This document shows positions 1-9,900 of a stretch of 64,000 nt of DNA, in pieces (positions within the stretch are counted from its first letter, which is position 1; each line of letters starts with the position of its first letter). The position numbers and the translations under genes were made by a program. The notes under the pieces were generated by a model. It ran no database searches. It was not told the origin of the DNA and saw only the letters and a list, made by a program, of their open reading frames with translations. The DNA comes from Archivesica marissinica. Taxonomy: Eukaryota; Mollusca; Bivalvia; Venerida; Vesicomyidae. The stretch spans positions 34,471,597-34,535,596 of the forward strand of contig CM026391.1 of assembly GCA_014843695.1 (NCBI GenBank), read 5' to 3'.

Positions 1-19
1 AAAATGAAATGTACACATA

Positions 20-283
20 CAGGTAGCGACCTCCGCGGCAGAGATGTTACTGTCGATTACTTAAAATTACTAGGTTCGAATCCCACTGGGGGTCTAATTA
101 TTTTATATGAATAAGCTATCAGCTGGCTTGTGATAGGTCGGTGGTACTATCCGGGTGCCGGTTCGTACTTGAAATACTGCTAGGAGAAGGCATCCGGGGA
201 CTTCTTTCACCATTACTAGCTGGAGTGGCGCCATATACCACGTAAGCGGTTTGTGTGACATTTGACCCCAAACAAAAATACAC

Positions 284-323
<40 letters not shown>
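20..323 (+). mobile_element. tRNA-derived SINE with CTAA-repeat tail
   Basis: A B-box-like GGTTCGAATCCCAC lies at 72-85, preceded by a degenerate tRNA-like 5' part. The body ends in a GTGACATTTGACCCCAAAC-type 3' segment, a tail I associate with molluscan SINEs. A (CTAA)n tract at about 283-322 forms the tail. The element lies just beyond the NRF-6-like exon 6 donor, inside the next intron. The family name is not assigned. Confidence 0.6.
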
Positions 324-337
324 ACCTACATGTATAC

Positions 338-503
338 TGCAAGGCAAAAAAGAAGGTATGTCCCAGGATGATCCACGCCATGCTCAGAAACCGGATGCCA
401 TTGATTGACCCCAGACTTCCGGCTGCTTGACTGGTTCCAAGTAACTTATTTGCATTGCTATACGCAGAAAACGCCATTATGACCTTCACAAGAGTAGATC
501 TAC
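338..503 (-). CDS. nrf-6: NRF-6-like acyltransferase, coding exon 6 (gene continues off the left edge)
   Basis: This exon encodes the start of the acyltransferase-3 membrane domain. The minus strand reads a pyrimidine-rich acceptor (CGCTTTCAG at 512-504) and then 166 nt open in the frame required by exon 5 (one base carried over). The key run GIRFLSMAWIILGHT is the family signature at the first catalytic helix, with the conserved Arg and His. In NRF-6/acyltransferase-3 proteins this helix is thought to contribute to acyl transfer in the membrane. The chosen donor is CA|GTATAC at 337, which leaves two bases for the next codon; it is weaker than the other donors here. The remaining acyltransferase exons must lie to the left of the window. 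The reading is firm for the domain and moderate for the exact 3' end. Confidence 0.88.
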
Positions 504-957
504 CTGAAAGCGTACAAACAGAATTGTCTGATATATCGTTACACTCATATATTTACATCACTAATGCACTTCCTTAGATGTATGTATAATCCTATTTGTG
601 TCCATATTCGTATGAATTTCCGCACTAATGATATGCCTCTGACATGCGCACTCGAAATTATACGCATGGGCATTCGCAGTGTTAGGCAGCGTTCCTAACT
701 AGAAAAGGCGTATCTTACAGTTTACGCTGTTCCAAGAATTATCTATTTACGAAGTCCAACACACAGTAAGTCACACATCTGGACTAAATACATTTTAAAT
801 GAAAAGTGTACTACATTTGTCTGTGTGTCATTGAAACGAATAATGACTGTAAATATAAGTAATTACTCGCGGGTTAATAGTTTCCACCGGCGAGGGAGAG
901 ATAATCGCGCGTACACACCTACATAAGGTCATATTACCAATCATAAGGATAACAGAA

Positions 958-1250
958 GGATCTGTAGTCCAGTGGTAACACGCTGGACTGGTAATGGACT
1001 GGTAATCCAGGGATCGCAGGTTCGATCCCCCGTCTAACCCTAATAAAAATTAACAGTCTTTCAGATGGGACGTTAAACCGGGGTCTCGTGTCGGTGCTTT
1101 ACACCGTGCACGTAAAAGAACCAGAGGAGACTTTGGAATAGGTCTCTGCCTGTATCATGCACTATCCTCCATAATCTAAACTGACTAATCTCTTCAGGCG
1201 GCGTCGCTCACATGGGTAACCGGTAGCGACGATAAACAAACGTGAAATAA
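958..1250 (+). mobile_element. SINE family A, full length (tRNA-Thr-like head)
   Basis: The A box (TAGTCCAGTGGTAACACGC) and B box (GGTTCGATCCC) lie in a cloverleaf-like head, where the anticodon loop CTGGTAA would give GGT (Thr). A shared body follows (GTGCACGTAAAAGAACC), then the end GGTAGCGACGATAAA. This copy has an 11-base internal duplication in the anticodon arm (about 989-1010). It sits in the intron between exons 5 and 6 of the NRF-6-like gene. About a dozen relatives occur in this window. Confidence 0.88.
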
Positions 1251-1354
1251 AGAGCCAATCCCGGAACATTAGCCTTCGTAGTTATTATAAAGTCCAATCC
1301 AGTCGTAATATTAATGATGCCAGGGTATCTCAGATTGCTCTTGCATATTCTTAC

Positions 1355-1623
1355 CATGTGCATCTTGTGGTTTTGGTTGCACAATGACACTGTTGTCGTT
1401 GGGTAGCACAGATCTTCCTAGTAACCCTGTCTCTGGTAGCGGTCCTTTCTCGGGCTCCGCATCAACGTTTCCGCTGCTACTATGTATCTCTTTCATTTTC
1501 AGATTCTCTTGTTGAAACGTACTGTTCTCATTGGGGTCGTCGTCATGTTGCATTAGCTGAATAGCTATGACGTCAAACAATGTTGCAAACACTATACAGC
1601 CAGCCAGAATGGTGAGTAAGCAT
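1355..1623 (-). CDS. nrf-6: NRF-6-like acyltransferase, coding exon 5 (first membrane helix and linker)
   Basis: This exon begins after a strong acceptor (CTCCTCTATTTGTAG ending at 1624). It uses one base to finish the codon begun in exon 4, giving a hydrophobic segment that runs on from exon 4: AIVVI, then CLLTILAGCIVFATLFDVIA. This is the first membrane helix after the NRF ectodomain, ending in the family-typical T-L-[FY]-D. A polar acidic linker of about 65 residues rich in Glu, Gln, Asn and Pro follows, as is usual before the acyltransferase domain. The donor CATG|GTAAGA lies at 1354 and leaves one base, matching exon 6. Reading through the donor gives 17 further codons before a stop, so an ORF finder sees this exon as an isolated 93-residue ORF. 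Confidence 0.9.
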
Positions 1624-1737
1624 CTACAAATAGAGGAGAAAGTTGACCAGTAATGATGTAATCATCGTAGGGCTGGAAGTAACGAATACTGTGAGAATGG
1701 CATGGATACGTCCGTAAATATACTAAAATGGTGTTTA

Positions 1738-2936
1738 AGTCTTGTATTGCACTAAACGTGTCCAGTCCGGAACATCTTTTATTGCACTAAGCCAGATTAG
1801 TCTGGAATTATTATATTAAAGCAAAATCATCTAGTCCGGAAATATTGTATAACACTAAACACGTCTAGTCCGGACATATTGTATAACACTAAACACGTCT
1901 AGTCCGGAAATATTGTATAACACTAAACACGTCTAGTCCAGAAATATTGTATAACACTAAACACGTCTAGTCCAGAAATATTGTATAACACTAAACACGT
2001 CTAGTCCGGACATATTGTATAACACTAAACACGTCTAGTCCGGACATATTTTATAACACTAAACACGTCTAGTCCGGACATATTGTATAACACTAAACAC
2101 GTCTAGTCCAGAAATAGATAACCAACCACAACGTCTAGTCCGGACATATTGTATAACACTAAACACATCTAGTCCGGAAATATTGTATAACACTAAACAC
2201 GTCTAGTCCGGACATATTGTATAACACTAAACACGTCTAGTCCGGACATATTGTATAACACTAAACACGTCTAGTCCAGAAATATTGTATAACACTAAAC
2301 ACGTCTAGTCCGGAAATATTGTATACCACTGAACACGTCTAGTCCGGAAATATTGTATAACACTAAACACGTTAGTCAAATTGTAACCTAACACGTCAGT
2401 CCGGACATTTGTAACACTAACACGTCTACGACTTGTATAAATAACACGTCTGTCCGGACATATTGTATAACACTAAACACGTCTAGTCCGGACATATTGT
2501 ATAACACTAAACACGTCTAGTCCAGAAATATTGTATAACACTAAACACGTCTAGTCCAGACATATTGCATAACACTAAACACGTCTAGTCCGGACATATT
2601 GTATAACACTAAACACGTCTTGTCCGGAAATATTGTATTTACACACATGCGTCTAGTCCGAAAATCGTATACAGTCTACATCCGCTATGTCAAAGTCGGT
2701 TATGTCGAATTCTCCGGTTATCTTGAAGTCGGATCAAAATCCCATTTCAGACTCTATCATTTTAGATATAACTGGCTCCATTTATATCGAATTTCGTTAA
2801 CTCAAACTTCGGTTATGTCGAAGTATTGTGTTCGGTCCGACGGAATTCAACATAAAGGATGTAGACTGTATTACACAACGTGTTTAGTCCGGAATTTTTG
2901 CATTAAACTAAAAAAGGTCACGTCTGAAAATATCTT
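1738..2936. repeat. 34-bp minisatellite (array B), interrupted by a MITE
   Basis: About 27 copies of a 34-bp unit containing GTCTAGTCCGGACATATTG run from 1738 to about 2667; the first units are diverged and the centre is homogeneous. A pogo-type MITE (2672-2868) splits the right end, and a decayed unit (GTTTAGTCCGGAATTTTTGC) lies beyond it at 2875-2900. Units at 2110-2130 and 2370-2455 carry clustered single-base deletions that look like consensus errors. The array fills the intron between exons 4 and 5 of the NRF-6-like gene. Confidence 0.93.
2672..2868. mobile_element. pogo/Tc1-mariner-type MITE, copy 1
   Basis: The 197-bp element is bounded by TA (2670-2671 and 2869-2870), with inverted ends starting CAGTCTACATCC and ending GGATGTAGACTG. 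Internal GGTTATGTCGAA-like motifs recur in both orientations. No coding capacity is visible. It matches the element at 5530-5716 in inverted orientation. The TA target and CAG start suit the pogo/mariner group. Confidence 0.85.
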
Positions 2937-2938
2937 AC

Positions 2939-3032
2939 ATTACAACAATGGCTGACCAATCTAGTTGCTTGTCTTCAATACACGAAACTATTGATCTCGA
3001 AGTATACGTCTCTGGTGCCACGGCACCAATTA
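2939..3032 (-). CDS. nrf-6: NRF-6-like acyltransferase, coding exon 4
   Basis: This exon is too short for an ORF list. The acceptor TTCGTTCTTTGTTCTTTCAG (ending at 3033) is excellent. Two bases complete a Leu codon begun in exon 3, then 30 codons follow (IGAVAPETYTSRSIVSC and on to SAIVV), and two bases are left before the donor AAT|GTAAGA at 2938. The second part, a Cys followed by about ten polar residues and then a hydrophobic run, is the end of the NRF ectodomain leading into the first membrane helix of exon 5. Phases on both sides fit exons 3 and 5 exactly. A decayed unit of the 34-bp array lies immediately beyond the donor (2871-2936). Confidence 0.88.
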
Positions 3033-3102
3033 CTGAAAGAACAAAGAACGAATAGAAATCATTAAGAATTGCAAGTGACAGTCCCCAGTAACCGAGTGGC
3101 AA

Positions 3103-3343
3103 TTAACCCGTTCAACACCATATACCACTAAATAGGCTTACAAAAAGTGTAGATCCAGATGAGCCAGCTCGTGACGAGCTGTCTCATCCGGATCTGCACT
3201 TGTTGCCAGTAATATTACTATTTTTAGACAAAATTACCCATTTTGATAAATGAACTAGTTCAAATGTAATTTTCTTATTCATTTATTGGTCTAAATATAT
3301 CATGCAACAGTCCATGTCAGTTACTTAGTGTTGAATGGGTTAA
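3103..3343. mobile_element. piggyBac-type MITE, copy 1
   Basis: TTAA occurs at both ends, with inverted termini (CCCGTTCAACACCA against CCCATTCAACACTA read inward). Total length is 241 bp with no ORF. An internal hairpin is formed by AGATCCAGATGAG and CTCATCCGGATCT around 3150-3200. The TTAA target and CCC start are piggyBac hallmarks. It is inserted in the intron between exons 3 and 4 of the NRF-6-like gene. Confidence 0.8.
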
Positions 3344-3386
3344 CTGTGTGCAAATGGTACCACCGCGTTGTGTAAATCACCAAGTG

Positions 3387-3654
3387 TTATCGTCGATACC
3401 GGTACCCATATGAACGACGCCTTCTGAAGAGATTAGTCAATTTAGATTTTTGGAGGATAGTGCAATGATACAGACAGAGACCCATTCCAGAGTATCCTCT
3501 GGTTCTTTTACGTGCACGGTGTACAGCACCGACACGAGACCTCGGTTTAAAGTCCCATCTGAAATACTGTTAATTTTATTAGAGTCAGACGGGGGATCGA
3601 ACCGGCGATCGCTGGATTACCAGTCCAGCGTGTTACCATTGGGCTACCGATCCG
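3387..3654 (-). mobile_element. SINE family A copy
   Basis: A nearly complete copy on the minus strand. The 3' end (CGTCGATACCGG) is at the left, the GTTCTTTTACGTGCACGGTG core is central, and the tRNA-like head with a complementary B box (GGGGGATCGAACC) is at 3590-3605. The A-box region is mildly mutated (ATTGGGC). Confidence 0.88.
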
Positions 3655-3779
3655 TATGTGTAACTACGCAAGCCTATCACAGAATTCCTTAAATACCCAA
3701 TACCTCACCCAATCATAGAATAGTAAATACAATGTAGAATAGAATTGTAAACGCGAAGTGTTTGTTTATTACAGTGCCA

Positions 3780-4016
3780 CCCCTATTATGAGACACCTCT
3801 TCATCGGAACATCAGTACCTCCCGAATCCTATCCTTGCAGGCCATGCGCCAGACTGATAGGCAATCCATAGCCAGTGTTGAACTAGTAGGCAGCTCACCA
3901 ACCGTCCATATTAGATTGAACAAGGATCTGTTTGATCTAGGTTCCTGATTGAACCATTGACGATGTTCGAACCTTCATGCTCACGCACCATAGGTGGACA
4001 CCTTAACGAGTAGGCC
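3780..4016 (-). mobile_element. Probable tRNA-derived SINE (different family)
   Basis: On the minus strand from 4016, the sequence has an A-box-like CTACTCGTTAAGGTGTCC and a B-box-like AGGTTCGAACATC about 35 bases later. About 170 bp of non-coding body follows, ending near CTGTAATAAAC. No second copy is present in the window, so the element ends are estimates. Confidence 0.45.
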
Positions 4017-4095
4017 GCGAAGATTTGTATATGTATATATTCATCTGATCAACTCAATTAACTGCGCATAAGTGAGAATTTGAAACTATACATAC

Positions 4096-4177
4096 GGGTG
4101 TCCACAATAATTTTCGCGTCTCTGTTAGAACAATGCGTTGATGCGCATGTGCCGAGCACCAGCAATTGGGACCCAGC
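4096..4177 (-). CDS. nrf-6: NRF-6-like acyltransferase, coding exon 3 (ectodomain cysteine motif)
   Basis: This 82-nt exon follows the acceptor ATGATTTCAG (ending at 4178) in phase 0 and encodes 27 residues including LLVLGTCASTHCSNRDAK. The paired cysteines sit where NRF proteins usually carry Cys-x-Pro-x-x-Cys. Here the spacing is kept but the proline is replaced (Cys-Ala-Ser-Thr-His-Cys). The donor ACCC|GTATGT at 4095 leaves one base, and with the first two bases of exon 4 it forms a Leu codon. Identification rests on the phase match with both neighbours and the cysteine spacing. The missing proline is a real difference from the usual family pattern. Confidence 0.82.
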
Positions 4178-4444
4178 CTGAAATCATACAGTGGTACACT
4201 AGATTTTCGAGATATTACTGTTACATGCTATGCCTTTAAAAGTATATATAGGGGCTTACAGCGACAGTACATCGCAAAAAGCAAAATAAAATTGCATAAT
4301 TACCATTGGAAGAAAAAGGTCAGCCACGCTCCTGAATCCACGTTTGTTTAGTATTGGAGTCTATAATACACGTGTTAAGCACGTGATACTGCCATTTTCA
4401 CGATGCACGCGTATATCAAAACGTCTGAAAGATTCGTCTATAGC

Positions 4445-4620
4445 TTATAATATTAGTGTTATGCAGTGTGAATCCCAGGACCATTGTTCGTTGATTGTGG
4501 CACGGGGCGGGGCATTTGGATCGGACACGACGGCAACAACAAAAAAGGGGAACATTCAGCATGAATAATTTTAATTATTACCTATTGCTCTTAATTGTTC
4601 GTCAATGTTAATAGGATCTT
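4445..4620. repeat. Dispersed repeat, copy 1
   Basis: This segment shares GAATCCCAGG, CGTTGATTGTG, GACGGCA and TATTACCTATTGCTCTTAAT in order with 56020-56335. Only the second copy is interrupted by a short inverted-repeat insertion. The class is unknown; it is in the intron between exons 2 and 3 of the NRF-6-like gene. Confidence 0.6.
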
Positions 4621-4671
4621 GGTATGTGCGTTAAGTGTGTACTTTACGTAAGATATACGCCTCAAATGGGT

Positions 4672-4742
4672 CCAATATGTAAACATATTGGTACTATCTT
4701 CGGCGCAACGCGCCTCACACAGTCCAATATTGTACATATATG
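4672..4742. repeat. Short dispersed repeat, copy 1
   Basis: About 70 bp containing TCCAATATGTAAACATATTG, TTCGGCGC and CCTCACACAGTCCAATATT, closely matched at 13415-13492. The ends carry TCCAATAT-type motifs. It may be the core of a small transposon; the type is unknown. Confidence 0.55.
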
Positions 4743-4798
4743 ATCGTTTACGGCTTATATCCTATACCTATACACTCTAATATAAAGATACGGCTTAC

Positions 4799-4974
4799 CC
4801 CGGGTAGATCTAGTGGTAGAAGAATGCGACAGTATTTCCCATCAATGTGCTGTACTTTCTCAGTGAGATTGTTGTAGACGTCGACATGTATAGCATTACA
4901 CTCCCCCATGTCGCCCATCCATTTCAAATTAAACCCCGCCAGGTTACTTGGAATCTTGAAGCTTGAATCTATCA
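4799..4974 (-). CDS. nrf-6: NRF-6-like acyltransferase, coding exon 2 (NRF domain core)
   Basis: The acceptor TTTATTTCTCTAG (ending at 4975) is followed by TG. Joined to the A left by exon 1, this makes an ATG (Met) codon inside the NRF domain: exon 1 ends in W-A-W-K and exon 2 continues M-I-D-S-S. The 58 further codons carry the family landmarks NLKWMGDMGECNAI and DGKYCRILLPL, that is, the Trp-x-Gly-Asp-x-x-Glu-Cys block and the Gly-Lys-Tyr-Cys block. The donor CCCGGG|GTAAGC at 4798 ends the exon in phase 0, matching exon 3. Confidence 0.92.
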
Positions 4975-5029
4975 CTAGAGAAATAAATGTTACATGTAGC
5001 CTTCCAGCGAATTCTCGTGTAAGTAAGAC

Positions 5030-5245
5030 AATGTTGGTGGAATCAATGGATATTCACAGAAAATGTTACATTGGTAATGTTGGTGGCATCACTGGATATT
5101 CACAGAAAATGCTACATTGGTAATGTTGGTGAAATCAATTGATATGCACAGAAAATGTTACATTGGTAATGTTGGTGGCATCAATTGATATTCACAGAAA
5201 ATGTTACATTGGTAATGTTGGTGGCATCAATTGATATTCACAAAT
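5030..5245. repeat. 46-bp minisatellite (array C)
   Basis: Copies of a 46-bp unit start at 5030, 5076, 5122, 5168 and 5214. Each contains AATGTTGGTGG and TATTCACAGAAAATG-type blocks. The array lies in the first intron of the NRF-6-like gene. Confidence 0.92.
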
Positions 5246-5412
5246 AATTGTTGCGGCTATACAGAGAAAAAAAACAAAGATAAGTTTCAACAAGAGTTAG
5301 CCTCGGAACTGGCAGTATGAGAGGTAACCCACGTACCATGTGGGCGAGCTTATATCTTTCAGTTTGCTCCCACGCGTATATATATATATATGAGAGATAC
5401 GCGTTCAAATGC

Positions 5413-5475
5413 GCCAGCGAGAGTGATTAATATAAGTTGTTAAAGCTTGTTTCACAATAGTTGTAAAATAAGTCA
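5413..5475 (+). mobile_element. Solo SINE 3' tail (family B/C type)
   Basis: GCGAGAGTGATTAATATAAG followed by a diverged TTGTTTCACAATAGTTGTAA matches the 3' end of SINE families B and C. No tRNA-like head precedes it, so this is a 5'-truncated copy. Confidence 0.65.
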
Positions 5476-5529
5476 TGACAGTTTATATTTTTAAGCAATG
5501 AGTAAACGCCAACAATGTATAATCATATA

Positions 5530-5716
5530 CAGTCTACATCCGCTATGTCGAATTCCGTCGGATCGAACTTAATGCTTCGACATAACCGAAGTTTGACTTA
5601 ACGAAATTCAATATAAACGGAGCCAGTTATATGTAAAGTGATAGTGTCTGAAACGGGACTTGATCCGACTTCGAATAATTCGACATAACCGACTTTGACA
5701 TAACGGATGCAGACTG
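5530..5716. mobile_element. pogo/Tc1-mariner-type MITE, copy 2
   Basis: A 187-bp relative of 2672-2868 in the opposite orientation. TA flanks it at 5528-5529 and 5717-5718; it starts CAGTCTACATCCGCTATGTC and ends GGATGCAGACTG. It lies about 35 bp from the exon 1 donor of the NRF-6-like gene. Confidence 0.85.
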
Positions 5717-5750
5717 TATCAATTTAGATGTGAAGCAAATTGTTACTCAC

Positions 5751-6246
5751 TCTTCCAAGCCCAACCTTCAAATTTCGTTAGTCCTTGCAGCATCATAGTG
5801 ACATCATTTCGACATGCTTCACTGACGCCCTTTACTGTCAGAGTAGACCCAATATAACCCATAGCCATCTGTAAGAGCATTCTATGATCACTGGCCATAG
5901 CTTGAGAAACTATGGGTAGCAATGGACCCAACACCGACATGATGTCGGGTGGTACCCCTGCACGTGTTCCTGTCGTGTTCGCTTCATTGCTTAAAGGGAG
6001 TGCCCCTTTTGCAGCCCCGTTGAGCAGTCCGTCTATGGTATGACCGAGTCCTTCCAGCCCAGCCGTATTATCACCATTCATAATTTTGCTTAGTAGCTCA
6101 AAAGCATTTCCAAAAGCGGTTTTTGCTGCGTCTGAATACATCGGTTTTGGGAAGACGTCCGTGACATTTTGTGCGTGACTCATGTTTGTCACAAATGTTG
6201 TTATTATCACACAGCACAGTACAACACTTTTATGAAACATTTTCAC
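5751..6246 (-). CDS. nrf-6: NRF-6-like acyltransferase, first coding exon (signal peptide and NRF domain start)
   Basis: The ATG at 6246 opens 165 codons plus one base, ending at the strong donor AAGA|GTGAGT (5750). Residues 1 to about 25 form a signal peptide: a basic start (MKMFHK), a hydrophobic core (VVLCCVIITTFVT) and a likely cleavage site after SHA. The C-terminal part (GVSEACRNDVTMMLQGLTKF, then W-A-W-K) is the start of the NRF domain, with its first Cys and the WA[LW]K motif. With exons 2 to 4, the predicted luminal or extracellular domain has six cysteines. NRF-6 relatives are multi-pass membrane acyltransferases; the C. elegans member affects fluoxetine response and yolk or lipid transport. 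The substrate here is unknown. Without the splice junction, the ORF reads two extra codons to a stop at 5743. Confidence 0.92.
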
Positions 6247-6660
6247 AGTGAATGTTGTGACTATTCTCCGTCTAATGAATTTTAATAAATATTGATGTAA
6301 ATTTTAAATCTCTATTAAGGTGCTTCATATGTGAATATACGTTCCTACGTCATGCGACCACTCTGGATTCTCATTGAACCTGTGATGTCGATCTAGAAAC
6401 AATCATTTATGTTCATTGGATAAATATAGCAAGAGTTGGGATCATTATAATTATTTCAATGTTAGCCTAATTTAATGTACATTATACGGAACATTGTGTT
6501 GTAATTATATAATTAATCAGTTACTATCGCTCCGCCCCTAAGATCACGTGACCCAGTAACGCGAAACCTCCGACAAACAAATGCAATATGGCTATATGAT
6601 ATATATAACTAATGGATTGAACCAGGACTAATGATAGATAAAACAGGCCCTGATTGAACA
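6247..6660. other. Upstream flank of the NRF-6-like gene, no feature assigned
   Basis: AT-rich sequence 5' of the minus-strand ATG, where the 5' UTR and promoter would be expected. I see no convincing TATA box, splice acceptor or other motif to assign. Confidence 0.3.
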
Positions 6661-6666
6661 TATTGA

Positions 6667-6911
6667 ATTCGATCCCCCGTCTGATCATAATAACATTAAC
6701 AGTCTTTCAGATGGACATTAAACCGAGGTCTCGTGTCGGTGCTTTACACCGTGCACGTAAAAGAACTAGAGGATATTCTGGAATGGGTCTCTGTCTGTAT
6801 CATGCACTATCCTCCAAACTTCTAATAATACTAATCTCTTCAGGAGGCGTCGCTCATATGGGCAACCAGTAGCGACGATAAATAAACGTAAACACACACA
6901 CACACACACAC
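6667..6911 (+). mobile_element. SINE family A, 5'-truncated, with (CA)n tail
   Basis: The copy starts inside the B box (TTCGATCCCCCGTCTGA), runs through the family core (GTGCACGTAAAAGAAC) and 3' end (GTAGCGACGATAAATAAACG), and continues into a (CA)n tract at 6892-6911. Array E begins about 30 bp later. Confidence 0.85.
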
Positions 6912-6940
6912 ATATTAAATTTAGAATTTGCCGGAAATAC

Positions 6941-9900
6941 ACAACTATTTATGTTATACTAGTACTACACTAAAATAATAAGATGGGTGTCAGTGGCATA
7001 TAAAGCAGTAACTATTGATGTTATACTAGTACTATACTACAATAAGATGGGTGTCAGTGGCATATAAAGCAGTAACTATTGATGTTATACTAGTACTACA
7101 CTAAAATAATAAGATGGGTGTCAGTGGCATATAAAGCAGTAACTATTGATGTTATACTAGTACTATACTACAATAAGATGGGTGTCAGCGGCATATAAAG
7201 CAGTAACTATTGATGTTATACTAGTACTATACTACAATAAGATGGGTGTCAGCGGCATATAAAGCAGTAACTATTGATGTTATACTAGTACTACACTAAA
7301 ATAAGATGGGTGTCAGTGGCATATAAAGCAGTAACTATTGATGTTATACTAGTACTACACTAAATAATAAGATGGGTGTCAGTGGCATATAAAGCAGTAA
7401 CTATTGATGTTATACTAGTACTATACTACAAAGATGGGTGTCAGTGGCATATAAAGCAGTAACTATTGATGTTATACTACACTACACTACAATAAGATGG
7501 GTGTCAGCGGCATATAAAGCAGTAACTATGATGTTATACTACACTATACTACAATAAGATGGTGTCAGTGGCATATAAAGCAGTAACTATTGATGTTATA
7601 CTACACTATACTACAATAAGATGGGTGTCAGTGGCATATAAAGCAGTAACTATTGATGTTATACTACACTATACTACAATAAGATGGATGTCAGTGGCAT
7701 ATAAAGCAGTAACTATTGATGTTATACTACACTACACTACAATAAGATGGGTGTCAGCGGCATATACAGCAGTAACTATTGATGTTATACTAGTACTATA
7801 CTACAATAAGATGGGTGTCAGTGGCATATACAGCAGTAACTATTGATGTTATACTAGTACTATACTACAATAAGATGGATGTCAGTGGCATATACAGCAG
7901 TAACTATTGATGTTATACTAGTACTATACTACAATAAGATGGATGTCAGTGGCATATAAAGCAGTAACTATTGATGTTATACTAGTACTATACTACAATA
8001 AGATGGGTGTCAGTGGCATATAAAGCAGTAACTATTGATGTTATACTAGTACTATACTACAATAAGATGGGTGTCAGCGGCATATAAAGCAGTAACTATT
8101 GATGTTATACTAGTACTACACTACAATAAGATGGGTGTCAGCGGCATATAAAGCAGTAACTATTGATGTTATACTAGTACTACACTAAAATAATAAGATG
8201 GGTGTCAGTGGCATATAAAGCAGTAACTATTGATGTTATACTAGTACTATACTACAATAAGATGGGTGTCAGTGGCATATAAAGCAGTAACTATTGATGT
8301 TATACTACACTACACTACAATAAGATGGGTGTCAGCGGCATATAAAGCAGTAACTATTGATGTTATACTACACTATACTACAATAAGATGGGTGTCAGTG
8401 GCATATAAAGCAGTAACTATTGATGTTATACTACACTATACTACAATAAGATGGGTGTCAGTGGCATATAAAGCAGTAACTATTGATGTTATACTACACT
8501 ATACTACAATAAGATGGGTGTCAGTGGCATATAAAGCAGTAACTATTGATGTTATACTACACTATACTACAATAAGATGGGTGTCAGTGGCATATAAAGC
8601 AGTAACTATTGATGTTATACTACACTATACTACAATAAGATGGGTGTCAGTGGCATATAAAGCAGTAACTATTGATGTTATACTACACTATACTACAATA
8701 AGATGGGTGTCAGCGGCATATAAAGCAGTAACTATTGATGTTATACTACACTACACTACAATAAGATGGGTGTCAGCGGCATATAAGCAGTAACTATTGA
8801 TGTTATACTACACTACACTACAATAAGATGGATGTCAGCGGCATATAAAGCAGTAACTATTGATGTTATACTAGTACTACACTACAATAAGATGGATGTC
8901 AGCGGCATATAAAGCAGTAACTATTGATGTTATACTACTACACTACACTACAATAAGATGGATGCCAGTGGCATATAAAGCAGTAACTATTGATGTTATA
9001 CTACACTACACTACACTACAATAAGATGGATGCCAGCGGCATATAAAGCAGTAACTATTGATGTTATACTACACTACACTACAATAAGATGGATGTCAGC
9101 GGCATATAAAGCAGTAACTATTGATGTTATACTACACTACAATAAGATGGGTGTCAGCGGCATATAAAGCAGTAACTATTGATGTTATACTACACTACAA
9201 TAAGATGGATGTCAGTGGCATATAAAGCAGTAACTATTGATGTTATACACTACACTACACTACAATAAGATGGATGCCAGTGGCATATAAAGCAGTAACT
9301 ATTGATGTTATACTACACTACACTACAATAAGATGGATGTCAGCGGCATATAAAGCAGTAACTATTGATGTTATACTACACTACACTACAATAAGATGGG
9401 TGTCAGCGGCATATAAAGCAGTAACTATTGATGTTATACTAACACAATAAGATGGTCAATATAAAGCAGTAACTATTGATGTTATACTAGTACTACACTA
9501 CAATAAGATGGGTGTCAGTGGCATATAAAGCAGTAACTATTGATGTTATACTACACTACACTACAATAAGATGGGTGTCAGCGGCATATAAAGCAGTAAC
9601 TATTGATGTTATATACTACACTATACTACAATAAGATGGATGTCAGCGGCATATAAAGCAGTAACTATTGATGTTATACTACACTATACTACAATAAGAT
9701 GGGTGTCAGTGGCATATAAGCAGTAACTATTGATGTTATACTATACTATACTACAATAAGATGGATGCAGGGCATATAAAGCAGTAACTATTGATGTTAT
9801 ACTAACCACTACAATAAGATGGATGCCAGCGGCATATAAAGCAGTAACTATTGATGTTATACTACACTATACTACAATAAGATGGGTGTCAGTGGCATAT

